Shown in pieces: positions 32,681 to 43,193 of a stretch of 64,000 nucleotides of DNA. The position numbers were made by a program, and so were the translations under genes. Source of the stretch: Fictibacillus phosphorivorans (lineage in GTDB: Bacteria; Bacillota; Bacilli; Bacillales; Fictibacillaceae); the NCBI RefSeq assembly GCF_001619875.1, contig NZ_LRFC01000038.1, forward strand, positions 186,001-250,000. The letters are read 5' to 3'. Every line of letters begins with the position of its first letter. The stretch's first letter is position 1. The notes below the pieces were generated by a model that had not been told where the DNA came from, made no database searches, and was given only the letters and a program-made list of their open reading frames with translations.

Positions 32681-33823
32681 ATGCAATTTATGTTATCTGA
32701 AGAACATGAAATGATTCGCAAGATGGTACGTGATTTTGCGAAAAATGAAGTAGAACCAACAGCAGCAGAACGTGACGAGGAGGAGCGTTTTGACCGTGCG
32801 ATATTTGACCAGATGGGAGAGCTTGGACTTTGCGGGATTCCTTGGCCTGAAGAGTACGGCGGAATCGGTGGAGATTATTTAGGCTACGTCATCGCGGTTG
32901 AAGAACTTTCACGCGTTTGTGCGTCAGTCGGTGTAACACTTTCGGCTCACACATCACTTGCAGGCTGGCCGATCTTCAAGTTTGGTAACGAAGAACAAAA
33001 GCAAAAGTTCCTTCGTCCGATGGCAGAAGGCAAGAAGATCGGAGCATACGGCTTAACAGAGCCGGGTTCAGGATCTGATGCAGGGAACATGAAAACAACC
33101 GCTAAAAAAGACGGCGATCATTACATCATCAACGGCTCTAAAATCTTTATCACAAATGCTGGAGACGCTGAGATCTATGTCGTGTTTGCCCGCACGGATA
33201 TCGAAGCAGGATCAAGAGGAGTTTCTGCATTCATCGTAGAAAAAGGAACACCAGGCTTTTCTTTTGGGAAAAAGGAAAAGAAACTCGGAATTCGTTCATC
33301 TCCAACACTAGAAATCATTTTTGAAGATTGCCGCGTGCCAGCTGAAAATCTTCTTGGAAAAGAAGGAGAAGGATTCAAGATTGCCATGATGACGCTTGAC
33401 GGAGGACGTAACGGAATCGCGGCTCAAGCCGTTGGAATCGCACAAGGTGCATTAGATGCTTCCGTGAACTACGCAAAAGAACGCAAGCAATTCGGTAAGC
33501 CGATCGGTGTGAACCAAGGAATCGGATTCAAGCTTGCTGATATGGCGACAAAAGTAGAAGCGGCAAGACTTTTAACCTATCAAGCGGCATGGAGAGAGTC
33601 TGAAGGTCTTCCATACGGTAAGGAATCTGCAATGTCAAAACTTTTCGCAGGAGACATCGCGATGGAAGTTACGACAGACGCTGTTCAAGTATTCGGCGGA
33701 TACGGCTACACGAAAGAATATCCGGTTGAACGTTATATGCGTGATGCGAAAATCACACAAATTTACGAAGGTACACAAGAGATCCAGCGTCTTGTTATTT
33801 CTAAAATGCTTTTGAAAGATTGA
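32681..33823 (+). CDS. Acyl-CoA dehydrogenase (second tandem paralogue)
   Basis: 380 residues, starting 15 bases after the first paralogue. [54 protein letters not shown] and [17 protein letters not shown] show all family motifs, including the catalytic Glu. Differences from the paralogue cluster in the substrate-pocket helices ([20 protein letters not shown] versus GIPIPEEYGGAGMDFTSYII), suggesting different acyl chains. With icmF downstream, one may favour butyryl-CoA and the other isobutyryl-CoA; that is inference. Confidence 0.9.
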   Translation: MQFMLSEEHEMIRKMVRDFAKNEVEPTAAERDEEERFDRAIFDQMGELGLCGIPWPEEYGGIGGDYLGYVIAVEELSRVCASVGVTLSAHTSLAGWPIFKFGNEEQKQKFLRPMAEGKKIGAYGLTEPGSGSDAGNMKTTAKKDGDHYIINGSKIFITNAGDAEIYVVFARTDIEAGSRGVSAFIVEKGTPGFSFGKKEKKLGIRSSPTLEIIFEDCRVPAENLLGKEGEGFKIAMMTLDGGRNGIAAQAVGIAQGALDASVNYAKERKQFGKPIGVNQGIGFKLADMATKVEAARLLTYQAAWRESEGLPYGKESAMSKLFAGDIAMEVTTDAVQVFGGYGYTKEYPVERYMRDAKITQIYEGTQEIQRLVISKMLLKD

Positions 33824-33991
33824 TGGTGTGAAGTTTTACGACACAGTGGCTAGGGAAACTCCTTGCTAAATCAGTTCTCTAAAGCCGAACTTCTCTCAAG
33901 AAGTCTTTAGTATTTCCTTCTGTGAAAAGTTGTAGGTGATTGATGTTTCAAAAAACAGAGGTTTGCTAAATTTGTTTTAAAACACCCTTGC

Positions 33992-34121
33992 AGTTGATTG
34001 GAGAGGAAGGTGCGAGACTCCTGCGGGACTGGCGGTCAGGTGAGACACTTAAGAGTGAAACGTCCGAATGTGGCTCACCGCCTGCCCCGCGGAAAGCGAG
34101 CACCTGGATCGGAGATCAACT
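33992..34121 (+). repeat. MITE-like palindromic repeat, copy 5
   Basis: AGTTGATTGGAGAGGAAGGT start and GGAGATCAACT end; blocks GCGAGACTCCTGCGGGAC, GGTGAGACACTTAAG, GTGGCTCACCGCCTGCCCC and GCGGAAAGCGAGC. It lies between the second acyl-CoA dehydrogenase and meaB. Bases 33824-33991 before it hold no recognisable feature. Confidence 0.9.
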
Positions 34122-34163
34122 ACTTCCGTAAAAAGATTTTCAAGACCACTTTAGGAGGAAACC

Positions 34164-35120
34164 ATGCATCCATTAGCACAGCGCATCCAGCAAAAAGACG
34201 AACGTGCTCTCGCGAAAGCGATCACGCTTGCCGAGAACAACGGTGAAGACAAACTCGAGCTTTTAAAGAGCATCTACCCGCTACAAAAAGGTGCCCACTG
34301 GATCGGCATCACCGGTTCACCTGGTGCGGGAAAAAGCTCGCTCGTTAATCGCCTCATCTCTTTTTTGCGTAAAAAAGAAATGACTGTAGCCGTTGTTGCG
34401 GTCGATCCGACAAGTCCTTTTAGCGGCGGTTCTATTCTTGGAGACCGCGTGCGCATGGCTGATCATTTTACCGACCCAGGTGTTTTTATCAGAAGCATGG
34501 GGACGCGGGGCAGTCTCGGCGGCCTTTCAAGGTCAACGAAAGAAACAGTAAGGCTGATGGATGCGTATGGTTTTGATGTGATTTTAATAGAGACGGTTGG
34601 GGTAGGGCAGTCTGAGCTCGACATTATGAAGCTAGCGGATTCGGTTGCGGTTGTTTTAAATCCGGGCAGCGGGGATGTTGTGCAAGTCTTTAAGGCAGGA
34701 ATCATGGAAATTGCGGACCTTTTTGCAGTGAATAAAGCAGATATGCCAGGGGTTCCAAAGCTGCTCGCAGAGATTGAAGCGATGCTTGACCTTGTAAAAC
34801 ACGACAGTCCGTACCGCCCGCCAGTCGTACAGACCATTTCTACGGAAAATATAGGTTTAGAAGAGTTGTGGAATGCTCTTTGTGTGCACCGTGACTATTT
34901 AAATAAAAGTGGTGAAGGCAAAGAACGAAAGCTTTCGAACCTCAAGCGTGAGGTGATGGAAGTGGTTCAGCATGAAATTTATCAGGAAGTTTGGAAAAAC
35001 GAACAGAAAAACGGGTTCTCCTGGCTGGCCGACTTAGAATCAGGTACGACAGACCCTTATACAGCTGCAGAACACATTTTAAAAGGACGTTTGCAGCCGG
35101 CTGACGGGAAACAGAAATGA
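34164..35120 (+). CDS. meaB: G-protein chaperone of B12-dependent acyl-CoA mutases (MeaB/ArgK)
   Basis: 318 residues, SIMIBI-class GTPase. P-loop GSPGAGKSSL at residues 51-60; VVAVDPTSPFSGGSILGDRV is the switch region typical of MeaB; ETVGVGQSELDIM and NKADMPG are further G motifs. It guards adenosylcobalamin loading and release in methylmalonyl- or isobutyryl-CoA mutase. The icmF gene downstream already contains a fused MeaB-like domain, so a free copy beside it is notable. ATG 34164 follows AGGAGGAAACC. Confidence 0.9.
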   Translation: MHPLAQRIQQKDERALAKAITLAENNGEDKLELLKSIYPLQKGAHWIGITGSPGAGKSSLVNRLISFLRKKEMTVAVVAVDPTSPFSGGSILGDRVRMADHFTDPGVFIRSMGTRGSLGGLSRSTKETVRLMDAYGFDVILIETVGVGQSELDIMKLADSVAVVLNPGSGDVVQVFKAGIMEIADLFAVNKADMPGVPKLLAEIEAMLDLVKHDSPYRPPVVQTISTENIGLEELWNALCVHRDYLNKSGEGKERKLSNLKREVMEVVQHEIYQEVWKNEQKNGFSWLADLESGTTDPYTAAEHILKGRLQPADGKQK

Positions 35121-35130
35121 GGGAGGCCAA

Positions 35131-35754
35131 TTGGGTAAGAAGGAAGTGCCGTCGCTCGTAAAAGATGAAAAATTGATTCAAAGGCGACGGGAAGAGATGG
35201 TAAAAGCGGCAGTTTCTCTATTTAAAGAGAATGGATTCCACCGCACGACTACCCGTGAGATCGCAAAAGCTTCAGGATTCAGCATCGGCACACTTTATGA
35301 GTACATTCGTTCAAAGGAAGATATTCTCTATCTCGTTTGCGATAGCATCTATGACGGGGTAAAGCTGAGACTTCAGCAGGATATCAATGGGGAAGACAGC
35401 GGCATTCAAGGAGTCGAACGTGCGATCACAGCCTATTTTAAGGTAATGGACGATATGCAGGATGAAGTGCTCGTCATGTACCAGGAAGCAAAGTCACTCT
35501 CTCACGAAGCACTTCCATATGTGCTGAAAAAAGAGCTGGAGATGACGGCGATCTTTGAAGAACTGCTTTTTAAAGTAGTGAAGCAAGGTGAACTGCAGTT
35601 AACTGAAAAAGAAATCCAGGCAGCAGCTCACAATATCTTGATCATAGGTCAGATGTGGACGTTCAGACGCTGGGCGCTGCAGAAAATGTATACGTTGGAA
35701 GAATATACCCAATTACAGCTTCAACAATTGCTTTATGGCATAAAAGGAGCGTAA
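35131..35754 (+). CDS. TetR-family transcriptional regulator
   Basis: 207 residues. An N-terminal helix-turn-helix (RREEMVKAAVSLFKENGFHR, then TTTREIAKASGFSIGTLYEYI) is followed by an all-helical ligand domain. It is located between meaB and icmF, ten bases after meaB, so it probably regulates these genes in response to an acyl-CoA. It is not obviously FadR, whose recognition helix differs. The start is TTG 35131 with GGGAGG upstream. Confidence 0.85.
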   Translation: MGKKEVPSLVKDEKLIQRRREEMVKAAVSLFKENGFHRTTTREIAKASGFSIGTLYEYIRSKEDILYLVCDSIYDGVKLRLQQDINGEDSGIQGVERAITAYFKVMDDMQDEVLVMYQEAKSLSHEALPYVLKKELEMTAIFEELLFKVVKQGELQLTEKEIQAAAHNILIIGQMWTFRRWALQKMYTLEEYTQLQLQQLLYGIKGA

Positions 35755-35760
35755 GAAAGG

Positions 35761-38700
35761 ATGAATGAAATGACACAGACCGACATTTACCGGCCGAAAA
35801 ATCCGGTTCGATTTGTAACCGCTTCCAGTCTTTTTGATGGTCATGATGCGTCCATTAACATTATGCGAAGAATCATTCAGTCAAACGGATGTGAGGTGAT
35901 CCACCTTGGACATAACCGTTCTGTAGATGAAGTAGTGAGTGCAGCGATTCAAGAGGACGTTCAAGGAATCGCGATTTCTTCTTATCAAGGCGGACACGTT
36001 GAATATTTTAAATACATGATCGATCTATTAAAAGAACGCGGTGCAGGACATATCAAAGTCTTTGGCGGAGGCGGCGGTGTTATTATCCCGCCTGAGATCA
36101 AGGAGCTTCATGCTTATGGTGTAACGCGCATCTTCTCACCTGAAGATGGAAGATTGCTAGGACTTCAAGGTATGATCAATAAAATGGTAGAAGAATGTGA
36201 TTTTCCGACAGTAACTTCTTTAACTGACGAGATTGAGAAAGTGAAAGAAAAAGATGTGCGCTCTGTTTCTCGTCTTATCACACTAGCGGAAAACGCAAAG
36301 CAGGCACCAGAAGAGATCGCGGCAACGGCTGAACAGACGTTAAATGAGTTAAAAAGTCTGCAGAAGCAAGTGCCTGTTCTCGGAATTACTGGTACAGGTG
36401 GAGCGGGAAAAAGTTCACTGACTGATGAACTTGTGCGCCGTTTCTTAAATGAGTGTGAAGACAAAACGATTGCGATCATCTCCATCGACCCGACAAAACA
36501 AAAGACTGGCGGGGCACTTTTAGGTGACAGAATCCGTATGAACGCCATCTATCACCCTCGTGTGTATATGCGCTCACTCGCAACGCGCGGCTCTCGTTCC
36601 GAGCTGTCTGATGCGATTAAGGATGCGATCGCTGTAACGAAGGCAGCTGGATTTGATCTGATCGTTGTTGAGACAAGCGGAATCGGCCAAGGGGATGCTG
36701 GTATTTCTGAGATCTCAGATGCTTCACTTTATGTGATGACAAGTGAGTTCGGTGCACCGTCACAGCTTGAGAAGATCGATATGATCGATTATGCGGATAT
36801 TATCGCGATCAATAAGTTTGAGCGTAAAGGTTCTGAAGATGCGCTTCGTGATGTGAAGAAGCAATATCAGCGCTCTCGCAACTGGTTTGATAGAGAGCTA
36901 GATGAGATGCCGGTTTATGGAACGATCGCAAGTCAGTTTAACGATGCGGGTACGAATATCCTTTTTTATCACTTGATGAAGGTGATTGAAGAAAAGTCTG
37001 GAATAAATTGGGGCATTCAGCCGGCTGCTGAGGCGATGACGGCGAAAAAGAACGTGATCATTCCAGGTGAACGTGCGCAGTACTTGAATGAAATCGCACA
37101 AACCGTACGTAAATATCATGAAACGGTAGATGAACAAGCGAAGTTAGCTCGCAAATCCTTCCAGATTCAAGGGACGCTTGAAACGGTAAGAGAATACGAT
37201 GTAGCAGGTGAAGAAGTAGAGGCGAGTTTGAATAAAGCGCTTGAAAAAGTGGAAGAAAAACTTTTACCAGCGACTTCAAAAGTGCTGAAACAGTGGCCAG
37301 AGCTAAAAGAAATGTACAGCAAGAAAGAATTCGTAACGAAGATCCGCGATAAAGAGATCGTGACTGAGCTGACGACGAAAAGTCTATCAGGTCTTGATAT
37401 TCCAAAGGTGGCGCTTCCGAAGTTTGAAGACTGGGGAGACATCGTAAAGTGGATCATGAAAGAGAATGTACCAGGCTCGTTCCCTTACACAGCTGGCGTG
37501 TTTCCTTTTAAACGTAAAGGAGAAGATCCGAAGCGCCAGTTCGCTGGAGAAGGAACACCTGAACGGACGAACCGCCGTTTTCACTATCTATCAAAAGATG
37601 ATGATGCAAAGCGATTGAGTACAGCGTTTGATTCGGTGACTCTTTACGGAGAAGATCCGGATTACCGTCCTGACATCTACGGTAAAGTTGGGGAGAGCGG
37701 TGTGAGCATCTGTACGCTCGACGATATGAAGAAGCTGTATGACGGTTTTGATCTGATTGCTCCTTCTACATCTGTTTCGATGACGATCAATGGTCCGGCA
37801 CCGATCATCCTAGCGATGTTCATGAACACCGCGATCGATCAGCAAGTGAAACTTTTTGTGGATACGAATGGCCGACAGCCAAATGAAGCTGAGTATGGCG
37901 AAATTAAAGCGATGACGCTTGCCTCCGTCCGAGGAACTGTTCAAGCTGATATTTTAAAAGAAGATCAAGGGCAGAACACGTGCATCTTCTCAACTGAGTT
38001 CGCGCTGCGCATGATGGGTGATATTCAGCAATACTTTATCGACCATCAAGTCCGCAACTATTATTCGGTTTCCATTTCTGGCTATCATATCGCTGAAGCT
38101 GGCGCGAATCCGATCACACAGCTCGCGTTCACACTCGCGAACGGATTTACGTATGTGGAATATTATTTAAGCCGCGGTATGGACATTAACGCATTTGCGC
38201 CTAACTTATCGTTCTTCTTCTCAAATGGGTTGGATCCGGAATATAGCGTGATCGGCCGTGTGGCTCGCAGAATTTGGGCAACCGTTATGCGCGATAAGTA
38301 CAAAGCGAATGAACGCAGCCAGAAGCTGAAGTATCATATTCAAACGTCTGGACGTTCCCTTCACGCGCAAGAGATTGATTTTAACGATATCCGTACGACG
38401 CTTCAAGCGTTGATGGCACTTTATGATAACTGTAACTCGCTTCACACGAATTCGTATGATGAGGCGATCACGACACCGACAGAAGAATCGGTTCGCCGCG
38501 CGATGGCGATTCAGATGATCATCACAAAAGAGCTAGGGTTAGCTCGAAACGAGAACTCGCTGCAAGGCTCGTTTATCATTGAAGAGTTAACAGATCTAGT
38601 AGAAGAGATGGTTCTGCAAGAGTTCGAGCGCATGAATACAAGAGGCGGCGTGCTTGGTGCGATGGAAACACAGTATCAGCGCGGAAAGATTCAGGAAGAG

Positions 38701-39033
38701 TCGATGTATTATGAGATGAAAAAGCATGATGGCTCGCTTCCGATTATCGGTGTGAACACGTACTTGAACCCGAATCCGCCATCTGAAGAAGAGTTCAACA
38801 TGCAGCTCGCTCGTGCGACGAAAGATGAAAAAGAGCAGCAGATTCAGAATTTGAACGCATTCCAAGAGGCATGCAAAGATCAAGCAGGTGAAGCTCTTAA
38901 ACGTTTGAAATCTGTTGCATTGTCTGGCGGAAACATTTTCGATGAGCTTATGCATACTGTAAAATCTGCAAGTCTCGGACAGATTACGAGTGCGCTTTAT
39001 GAAGTAGGCGGAAAGTATCGTAGAAATATGTAA
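35761..39033 (+). CDS. icmF: Fused isobutyryl-CoA mutase IcmF
   Basis: 1090 residues, domains in order: B12-binding (~15-150, with [13 protein letters not shown] and the FGGGGG strand), MeaB-like G domain (P-loop GTGGAGKSS near residue 211, [20 protein letters not shown]), linker, and the large TIM-barrel mutase domain (~550-1090). Two specificity positions look like isobutyryl- rather than methylmalonyl-CoA mutase: Phe in [10 protein letters not shown] (residues 581-583), and Gln738 in [11 protein letters not shown], where methylmalonyl-CoA mutases have Arg. It interconverts isobutyryl- and n-butyryl-CoA with adenosylcobalamin. The ATG at 35761 touches its GAAAGG site; ATG 35770 is an alternative. 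A terminator follows. Confidence 0.93.
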   Translation: MNEMTQTDIYRPKNPVRFVTASSLFDGHDASINIMRRIIQSNGCEVIHLGHNRSVDEVVSAAIQEDVQGIAISSYQGGHVEYFKYMIDLLKERGAGHIKVFGGGGGVIIPPEIKELHAYGVTRIFSPEDGRLLGLQGMINKMVEECDFPTVTSLTDEIEKVKEKDVRSVSRLITLAENAKQAPEEIAATAEQTLNELKSLQKQVPVLGITGTGGAGKSSLTDELVRRFLNECEDKTIAIISIDPTKQKTGGALLGDRIRMNAIYHPRVYMRSLATRGSRSELSDAIKDAIAVTKAAGFDLIVVETSGIGQGDAGISEISDASLYVMTSEFGAPSQLEKIDMIDYADIIAINKFERKGSEDALRDVKKQYQRSRNWFDRELDEMPVYGTIASQFNDAGTNILFYHLMKVIEEKSGINWGIQPAAEAMTAKKNVIIPGERAQYLNEIAQTVRKYHETVDEQAKLARKSFQIQGTLETVREYDVAGEEVEASLNKALEKVEEKLLPATSKVLKQWPELKEMYSKKEFVTKIRDKEIVTELTTKSLSGLDIPKVALPKFEDWGDIVKWIMKENVPGSFPYTAGVFPFKRKGEDPKRQFAGEGTPERTNRRFHYLSKDDDAKRLSTAFDSVTLYGEDPDYRPDIYGKVGESGVSICTLDDMKKLYDGFDLIAPSTSVSMTINGPAPIILAMFMNTAIDQQVKLFVDTNGRQPNEAEYGEIKAMTLASVRGTVQADILKEDQGQNTCIFSTEFALRMMGDIQQYFIDHQVRNYYSVSISGYHIAEAGANPITQLAFTLANGFTYVEYYLSRGMDINAFAPNLSFFFSNGLDPEYSVIGRVARRIWATVMRDKYKANERSQKLKYHIQTSGRSLHAQEIDFNDIRTTLQALMALYDNCNSLHTNSYDEAITTPTEESVRRAMAIQMIITKELGLARNENSLQGSFIIEELTDLVEEMVLQEFERMNTRGGVLGAMETQYQRGKIQEESMYYEMKKHDGSLPIIGVNTYLNPNPPSEEEFNMQLARATKDEKEQQIQNLNAFQEACKDQAGEALKRLKSVALSGGNIFDELMHTVKSASLGQITSALYEVGGKYRRNM

Positions 39034-39042
39034 ATCATGAAA

Positions 39043-39087
39043 TGAAAAACATGGTGCTCTGTATATGGGGCATCGTGTTTTTTTGTC
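39043..39087 (+). terminator. icmF terminator (weaker)
   Basis: Imperfect stem ACATGGTGCTC / GGGCATCGTGT followed by TTTTTT. Confidence 0.6.
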
Positions 39088-39135
39088 TTTATTTAGATCT
39101 TTAATTAATTAAAAATAGGGAATTTCTAAACTTTC

Positions 39136-39168
39136 AAGCTGGGATCTAAAATCCCAGCTTTTTTTTAT
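39136..39168 (+). terminator. Strong terminator between icmF and the germination operon
   Basis: AAGCTGGGAT / ATCCCAGCTT with CTAAA loop, followed by TTTTTT. Confidence 0.9.
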
Positions 39169-39182
39169 GAAATAATCACTTG

Positions 39183-39213
39183 GTATTTAGTAAAAGATAA
39201 AACAATCATATTA
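39183..39213 (+). promoter_or_regulatory. Candidate sigma-G promoter of the gerK-type operon
   Basis: CATATTA (39207-39213) fits the sigma-G -10 CATNHTA perfectly. GTATT (39183-39187), 19 bases upstream, fits GHATR at 4 of 5 positions. Germination receptor operons are sigma-G-controlled in Bacillus. Confidence 0.45.
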
Positions 39214-39264
39214 CCGATTTGTTGTACGGAAAAGAATTATATATCTATGAAAGGGGGAGGCATA

Positions 39265-40749
39265 TTGAATTGGTTTAAGAAGGGTTCAAAAACAGAAGAA
39301 GATTCATTACTTAAAGTTATTGAGCAATTCAAGAAGTCCGGTGATTTTATTGATTTCCAAAACCCTCAATCGCCAACCCACTATTGGATATCCTACTTTG
39401 GTTCATTAGTGGATGCGGAGATTATTCATCGTGACATCCTTCCTTATTTAAATAAATCATCTTTTAAAAAAATAGAAGATCTTAAGGCAGCTCTTCCCAT
39501 TGAAAATATAGTGGTTACAAGTGATCTTGGGCAGATTCAACAAATGATGTTAACAGGTTCTGTGCTGATTCGCTTAAACATTGCAGATAAACAAGGTCTG
39601 CTTGTAAGAGCAGAGATGAATAAAGCGCGGGAAGTAACGATACCAGAAGAAGAATTCAGTGTTGTTGGTCCTAAGGAATCGTTTGTTGAGTCCTTAACGA
39701 CAAATTTAAATTTAATTAGAAAGCGGCTGCCTATACCAGAATTAGAGATCAAAGAATTTAAGATAGGAAATCTTTCAAAGACAAGAGTGGCGGTCGTATA
39801 TATTTCTGGAATAGCTAACGAAGAAAACATTAATACCGCGTTGCAGAGAGTGGGGGATATCCAGTTCCATCAAATATTGGATAGTTCGTATATTGCTCAA
39901 ATGATACAGGACAATGACAACTCACCGTTTCCACAGCTGATTGACACAGAACGGCCAGATCGTGCAGCGGGTGTTCTGGCTGAAGGAAGTATCGTTATAT
40001 TGGTAGATGGATCGCCGCATGCGTTAATTGGGCCAACTACCCTTGTGAAATTTTTTTCAGCTTTGGAAGATTATTTTGTTAATTGGCAACTGGCATCAGT
40101 ATTAAGGATTCTACGTCTAATTGCCGTAACGTTTTCAATTTTAGTAACACCAATCTATGTAGCCATCCTTAATTATCATTATGAATTGATACCGAAAGAT
40201 TTGATGGCTACTCTCGTATCTTCTAGAAGTTTAATCCCCTTGCCGCCTTTTTTCGAGGCACTCATTTTAGAACTGACGATTGAACTTTTAAGAGAGGCAG
40301 GGGCAAGGCTTCCGACGAAAGTAGGACAAACAATTGGTATCGTAGGTGGAATAGTAATTGGAACAGCCTCTGTTGAAGCGGGATTAACAAGTAACGTATT
40401 GCTGATCATCGTTGCATTAGCAGCACTGGCTTCATTTACGACACCTGTATACAAAATGAGTAACACCATTCGTATGATCCGATTTCCATTTTTAGTGATG
40501 GCTGAATTATGGGGATTGGTCGGCATTGCGATTGCTTTTATATTCTTAATGGGACACTTGCTTCGTCTCACTTCTTTTGGCAGACCGTATTTAGAACCCA
40601 TTTATCCTCCAAGGATTGAAGATCTAAAGGACGCATTCGTTCGTTTACCTTTTAAGATGCAGCCGAAAAGACCCGTGGAACTGCAATCACCGGAAACGAT
40701 CAAGTTTTCAGAAAAAGCAGCGAAACAGAAGAAGGATATTGATGAATAA
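39265..40749 (+). CDS. Spore germination receptor A subunit (GerA/GerKA family)
   Basis: About 494 residues. A soluble N-terminal domain (~1-260) contains GSVLIRLNIADKQGLLVRAE, then four to five membrane helices (~260-440) with FFSALEDYFVNWQLASVLRI and the highly conserved RSLIPLPPFFEALILELTIE and LREAGARLPTKVGQTIGIVG. It is the A subunit of a germinant receptor in the spore inner membrane. I place the start at TTG 39265, since GGGGGAGG lies just upstream; an ATG at 39247 precedes that site. It heads a three-gene gerA-type operon; the germinant is unknown. Confidence 0.9.
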   Translation: MNWFKKGSKTEEDSLLKVIEQFKKSGDFIDFQNPQSPTHYWISYFGSLVDAEIIHRDILPYLNKSSFKKIEDLKAALPIENIVVTSDLGQIQQMMLTGSVLIRLNIADKQGLLVRAEMNKAREVTIPEEEFSVVGPKESFVESLTTNLNLIRKRLPIPELEIKEFKIGNLSKTRVAVVYISGIANEENINTALQRVGDIQFHQILDSSYIAQMIQDNDNSPFPQLIDTERPDRAAGVLAEGSIVILVDGSPHALIGPTTLVKFFSALEDYFVNWQLASVLRILRLIAVTFSILVTPIYVAILNYHYELIPKDLMATLVSSRSLIPLPPFFEALILELTIELLREAGARLPTKVGQTIGIVGGIVIGTASVEAGLTSNVLLIIVALAALASFTTPVYKMSNTIRMIRFPFLVMAELWGLVGIAIAFIFLMGHLLRLTSFGRPYLEPIYPPRIEDLKDAFVRLPFKMQPKRPVELQSPETIKFSEKAAKQKKDIDE

Positions 40750-40773
40750 ATTTCTTTATGGAGATGTTATTTT

Positions 40774-41865
40774 ATGAAAGTAGCGGTAAAAGAACAATTT
40801 CTAATATCCCCTTATCTGGCCTTTTTCATTGTGCATAGTATGCAGACTGGTGTCGGTGTTATGGGTTTTCAACGGTACGTGGCCATTTATACAGAACAGG
40901 ATTCGTGGATCCCAGTATTAATAGGAGGGGCTGCTGTACATCTAGTGATTTGGATGATGTATAAGATGCTAAATAAAGAGCAAGGAGATATCCTATCTAT
41001 CCATGAGACTGCTTTTGGAAAATGGTTTGGCGGTTTTTTAACCTTGCTTTTCATCATGTATTTAATGGCAATGGGAATTACGGTACTTCGGACATTCATA
41101 GAAGTGCTCCAAGTCTGGATGTTTCCGTTGTTGAAGACCTGGACGTTTACCCTCGTTTACTTAATCGCTGCATATTATATCATCGCAGGGGGATTCCGTT
41201 CTGTAGTCGGTGTCTGTTTTTTAGGGGTGGTGGTTCCCTTCTATCTGATCCTTACTTTTTTAGCACCACTTGAATTTGCGAACATTCGTAATTTGTTGCC
41301 AGTATTTGATCATTCCATGAAAGAATTTGCCTTATCCTTTAAATCTATGACTTTAAGTTATTTAGGATTTGAAACGCTCCTTGTTTTTTATCCCTTTTTT
41401 AAGAAGCCGGAAACGTCGCAGAAATGGTTTCATTACGGAAATCTTTTTACCGTGTTTTTATATTTATATCTAATGATTATCACACTTATTTATTATACTC
41501 CTGATCATTTGAAACGTACGATTTGGGCTACAATAGCTATGTGGAAAATCATAAGGTTCCCTTTTGTGGAACGGTTTGAATATATTGGTCTAGCCACATG
41601 GACGATAGCTATCCTTCCTAATGTTTGTTTGGCGTTTTGGGCTGCAAGCAGGATGACAAAGCGAACGTTTAACATTAACCAAAAAAAATCGCTTATCTTT
41701 ATATTAATGATTGCATTTATCGTAAGCCCATTGTTTAAAGATCGTACTGAAATTGATCTTTTAAATAGCATTGTCTCTCAATTTGGCCTTTATTTTAATT
41801 TTGGATATATACCATTCTTGTTTTTCATTCATTACATAATGAGTAAAGTGAGAAGAAAAGTATGA
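40774..41865 (+). CDS. Spore germination receptor B subunit (GerKB/GerAB family)
   Basis: 363 residues with about ten membrane helices, of the endospore germination permease (APC-superfamily-like) family. Signatures: QFLISPYLAFFIVHSMQTGV at the N-terminus, the AYYIIAGGFRSVVGVCFLG segment and FPFVERFEYIGLATW. This subunit recognises germinants. It starts 24 bases after the A subunit and overlaps the C-subunit gene by four bases (ATGA), indicating one translationally coupled operon. Confidence 0.9.
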   Translation: MKVAVKEQFLISPYLAFFIVHSMQTGVGVMGFQRYVAIYTEQDSWIPVLIGGAAVHLVIWMMYKMLNKEQGDILSIHETAFGKWFGGFLTLLFIMYLMAMGITVLRTFIEVLQVWMFPLLKTWTFTLVYLIAAYYIIAGGFRSVVGVCFLGVVVPFYLILTFLAPLEFANIRNLLPVFDHSMKEFALSFKSMTLSYLGFETLLVFYPFFKKPETSQKWFHYGNLFTVFLYLYLMIITLIYYTPDHLKRTIWATIAMWKIIRFPFVERFEYIGLATWTIAILPNVCLAFWAASRMTKRTFNINQKKSLIFILMIAFIVSPLFKDRTEIDLLNSIVSQFGLYFNFGYIPFLFFIHYIMSKVRRKV

Positions 41866-42947
41866 AAAAAATTGTTATAACAATCATTATTATAGCCATA
41901 GTGGGATATTTTGGGAGAATTGACAAAGAAATTCTGGATGAGTTGGACATTGTTACAGCAGTGGGGTATGACTCTAAAAGCAAGAATAAAATAGAGGCTA
42001 CTGCAGTCGTGCCAGTTGTAAATCCCGATAAAAGTATTTCGAACAAGACGATAACATCCATAGGTAATTTAAGTAAGGAAACCTTATATTATCTTAACAA
42101 AAAATCGGCTAAACCCGTTGTCAATGGAAAGATAGAAGTAGCTCTCTACAGTAAACAGCTTGCTGAAAAGGGTTTACAGAATTATATAGATTATCTTCAT
42201 CGAGATCCAAGTATCGGTACGCGACTGCTTTTAGCTGTTGTTGATGGAAATGTTAAAAAGATGCTAGAGGAACCTTTTAAAGAATTCGACACAGGGACGT
42301 ATATTCAAAGACAAATCATACAAAACATACAAAATGGATTTATACCTACAACAAATGTACACTTGTTTCTATCTTCCTATTACACGGAAGGTATGGATCC
42401 AGTGCTACCTATTATTGAGCTAAAAGAAAAAAATATTAATATTAAAGGGCTTGCCTTATTTAAGGGAACAAAAATGGTTGACTCAATCCCTTATAGAAAA
42501 ATGTTCGTCTTTAAAGCGCTGCATGAAAATATTAAAAATGCGGGATATAAATTAAGAACTACAGAAAAAGGGAAAACGGAGTACATCTCAATCCAAGGAA
42601 TTCAAACAAAAAAGAAATTTCAAGTTCAAAACATACACACATCTCCGAAGATCACACTTCATTTAAAGATAAAAGGGTATATCAGAGAGTATACTGGAGC
42701 TACAGTAACAGCAAATACGGTAATTAAAGCAGAACGATTAATGAAGGATAAAGTGCAAAAAGAAACGGTATCCATGATTAAAAATTTTCAAAGATATAAT
42801 ATTGATCCGTTGGCATTTGGTGAACAAGCAAGAAGCAGAACAAGACATTGGGATAAAAAGAAATGGGAGCAGCAATACAAAAAAATGAAAGTAAATGTTG
42901 TAGTGGATGTCTCGATTGTTGAAATCGGTGTTGTTGACGGCCACTAA
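41862..42947 (+). CDS. Spore germination receptor C subunit (GerKC/GerAC family), without lipobox Cys
   Basis: 361 residues. An N-terminal hydrophobic segment (residues 3-15) is followed by GYFGRIDKEILDELDIVTAV. In GerAC lipoproteins this place reads G-C-W and the Cys is lipidated; here Gly-Tyr-Phe replaces it and no Cys occurs in the first 40 residues. The rest has family landmarks: YLHRDPSIGTRLLLAVVDG, FKGTKMVDSI and the long C-terminal domain ending VVDVSIVEIGVV. The protein is probably held by an uncleaved signal anchor instead of a lipid. Start ATG 41862 overlaps the gerKB-like stop. Confidence 0.85.
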   Translation: MKKIVITIIIIAIVGYFGRIDKEILDELDIVTAVGYDSKSKNKIEATAVVPVVNPDKSISNKTITSIGNLSKETLYYLNKKSAKPVVNGKIEVALYSKQLAEKGLQNYIDYLHRDPSIGTRLLLAVVDGNVKKMLEEPFKEFDTGTYIQRQIIQNIQNGFIPTTNVHLFLSSYYTEGMDPVLPIIELKEKNINIKGLALFKGTKMVDSIPYRKMFVFKALHENIKNAGYKLRTTEKGKTEYISIQGIQTKKKFQVQNIHTSPKITLHLKIKGYIREYTGATVTANTVIKAERLMKDKVQKETVSMIKNFQRYNIDPLAFGEQARSRTRHWDKKKWEQQYKKMKVNVVVDVSIVEIGVVDGH

Positions 42948-43193
42948 ATACTATAAGGGATCAATCGTTTATTCATAGTTACTATTTTAAAAAGCTATTT
43001 TTTGAAGATGCTTTTAATAAGTTGGTCACATAACCTATGAATCCTGGTAAAAATGACGAATAATTTTAAAAAAGATAGATTACCACTGGCATATCCGTAT
43101 GGGATTTGTTTATAATGAAGAGTATGATTCTTCTAGAGAATGAGCACAATGTGTTGATATAAATGAGTGTGGAGAAGGAAAGGAAGTGCCGAT

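Noticed and set aside
33998-34246. 82-residue frame through MITE copy 5 into meaB
   Set aside because: Repeat-derived peptide; the same residues (VRHLRVKRPNVAHRLPRGKR) arise from other MITE copies read in the equivalent frame.
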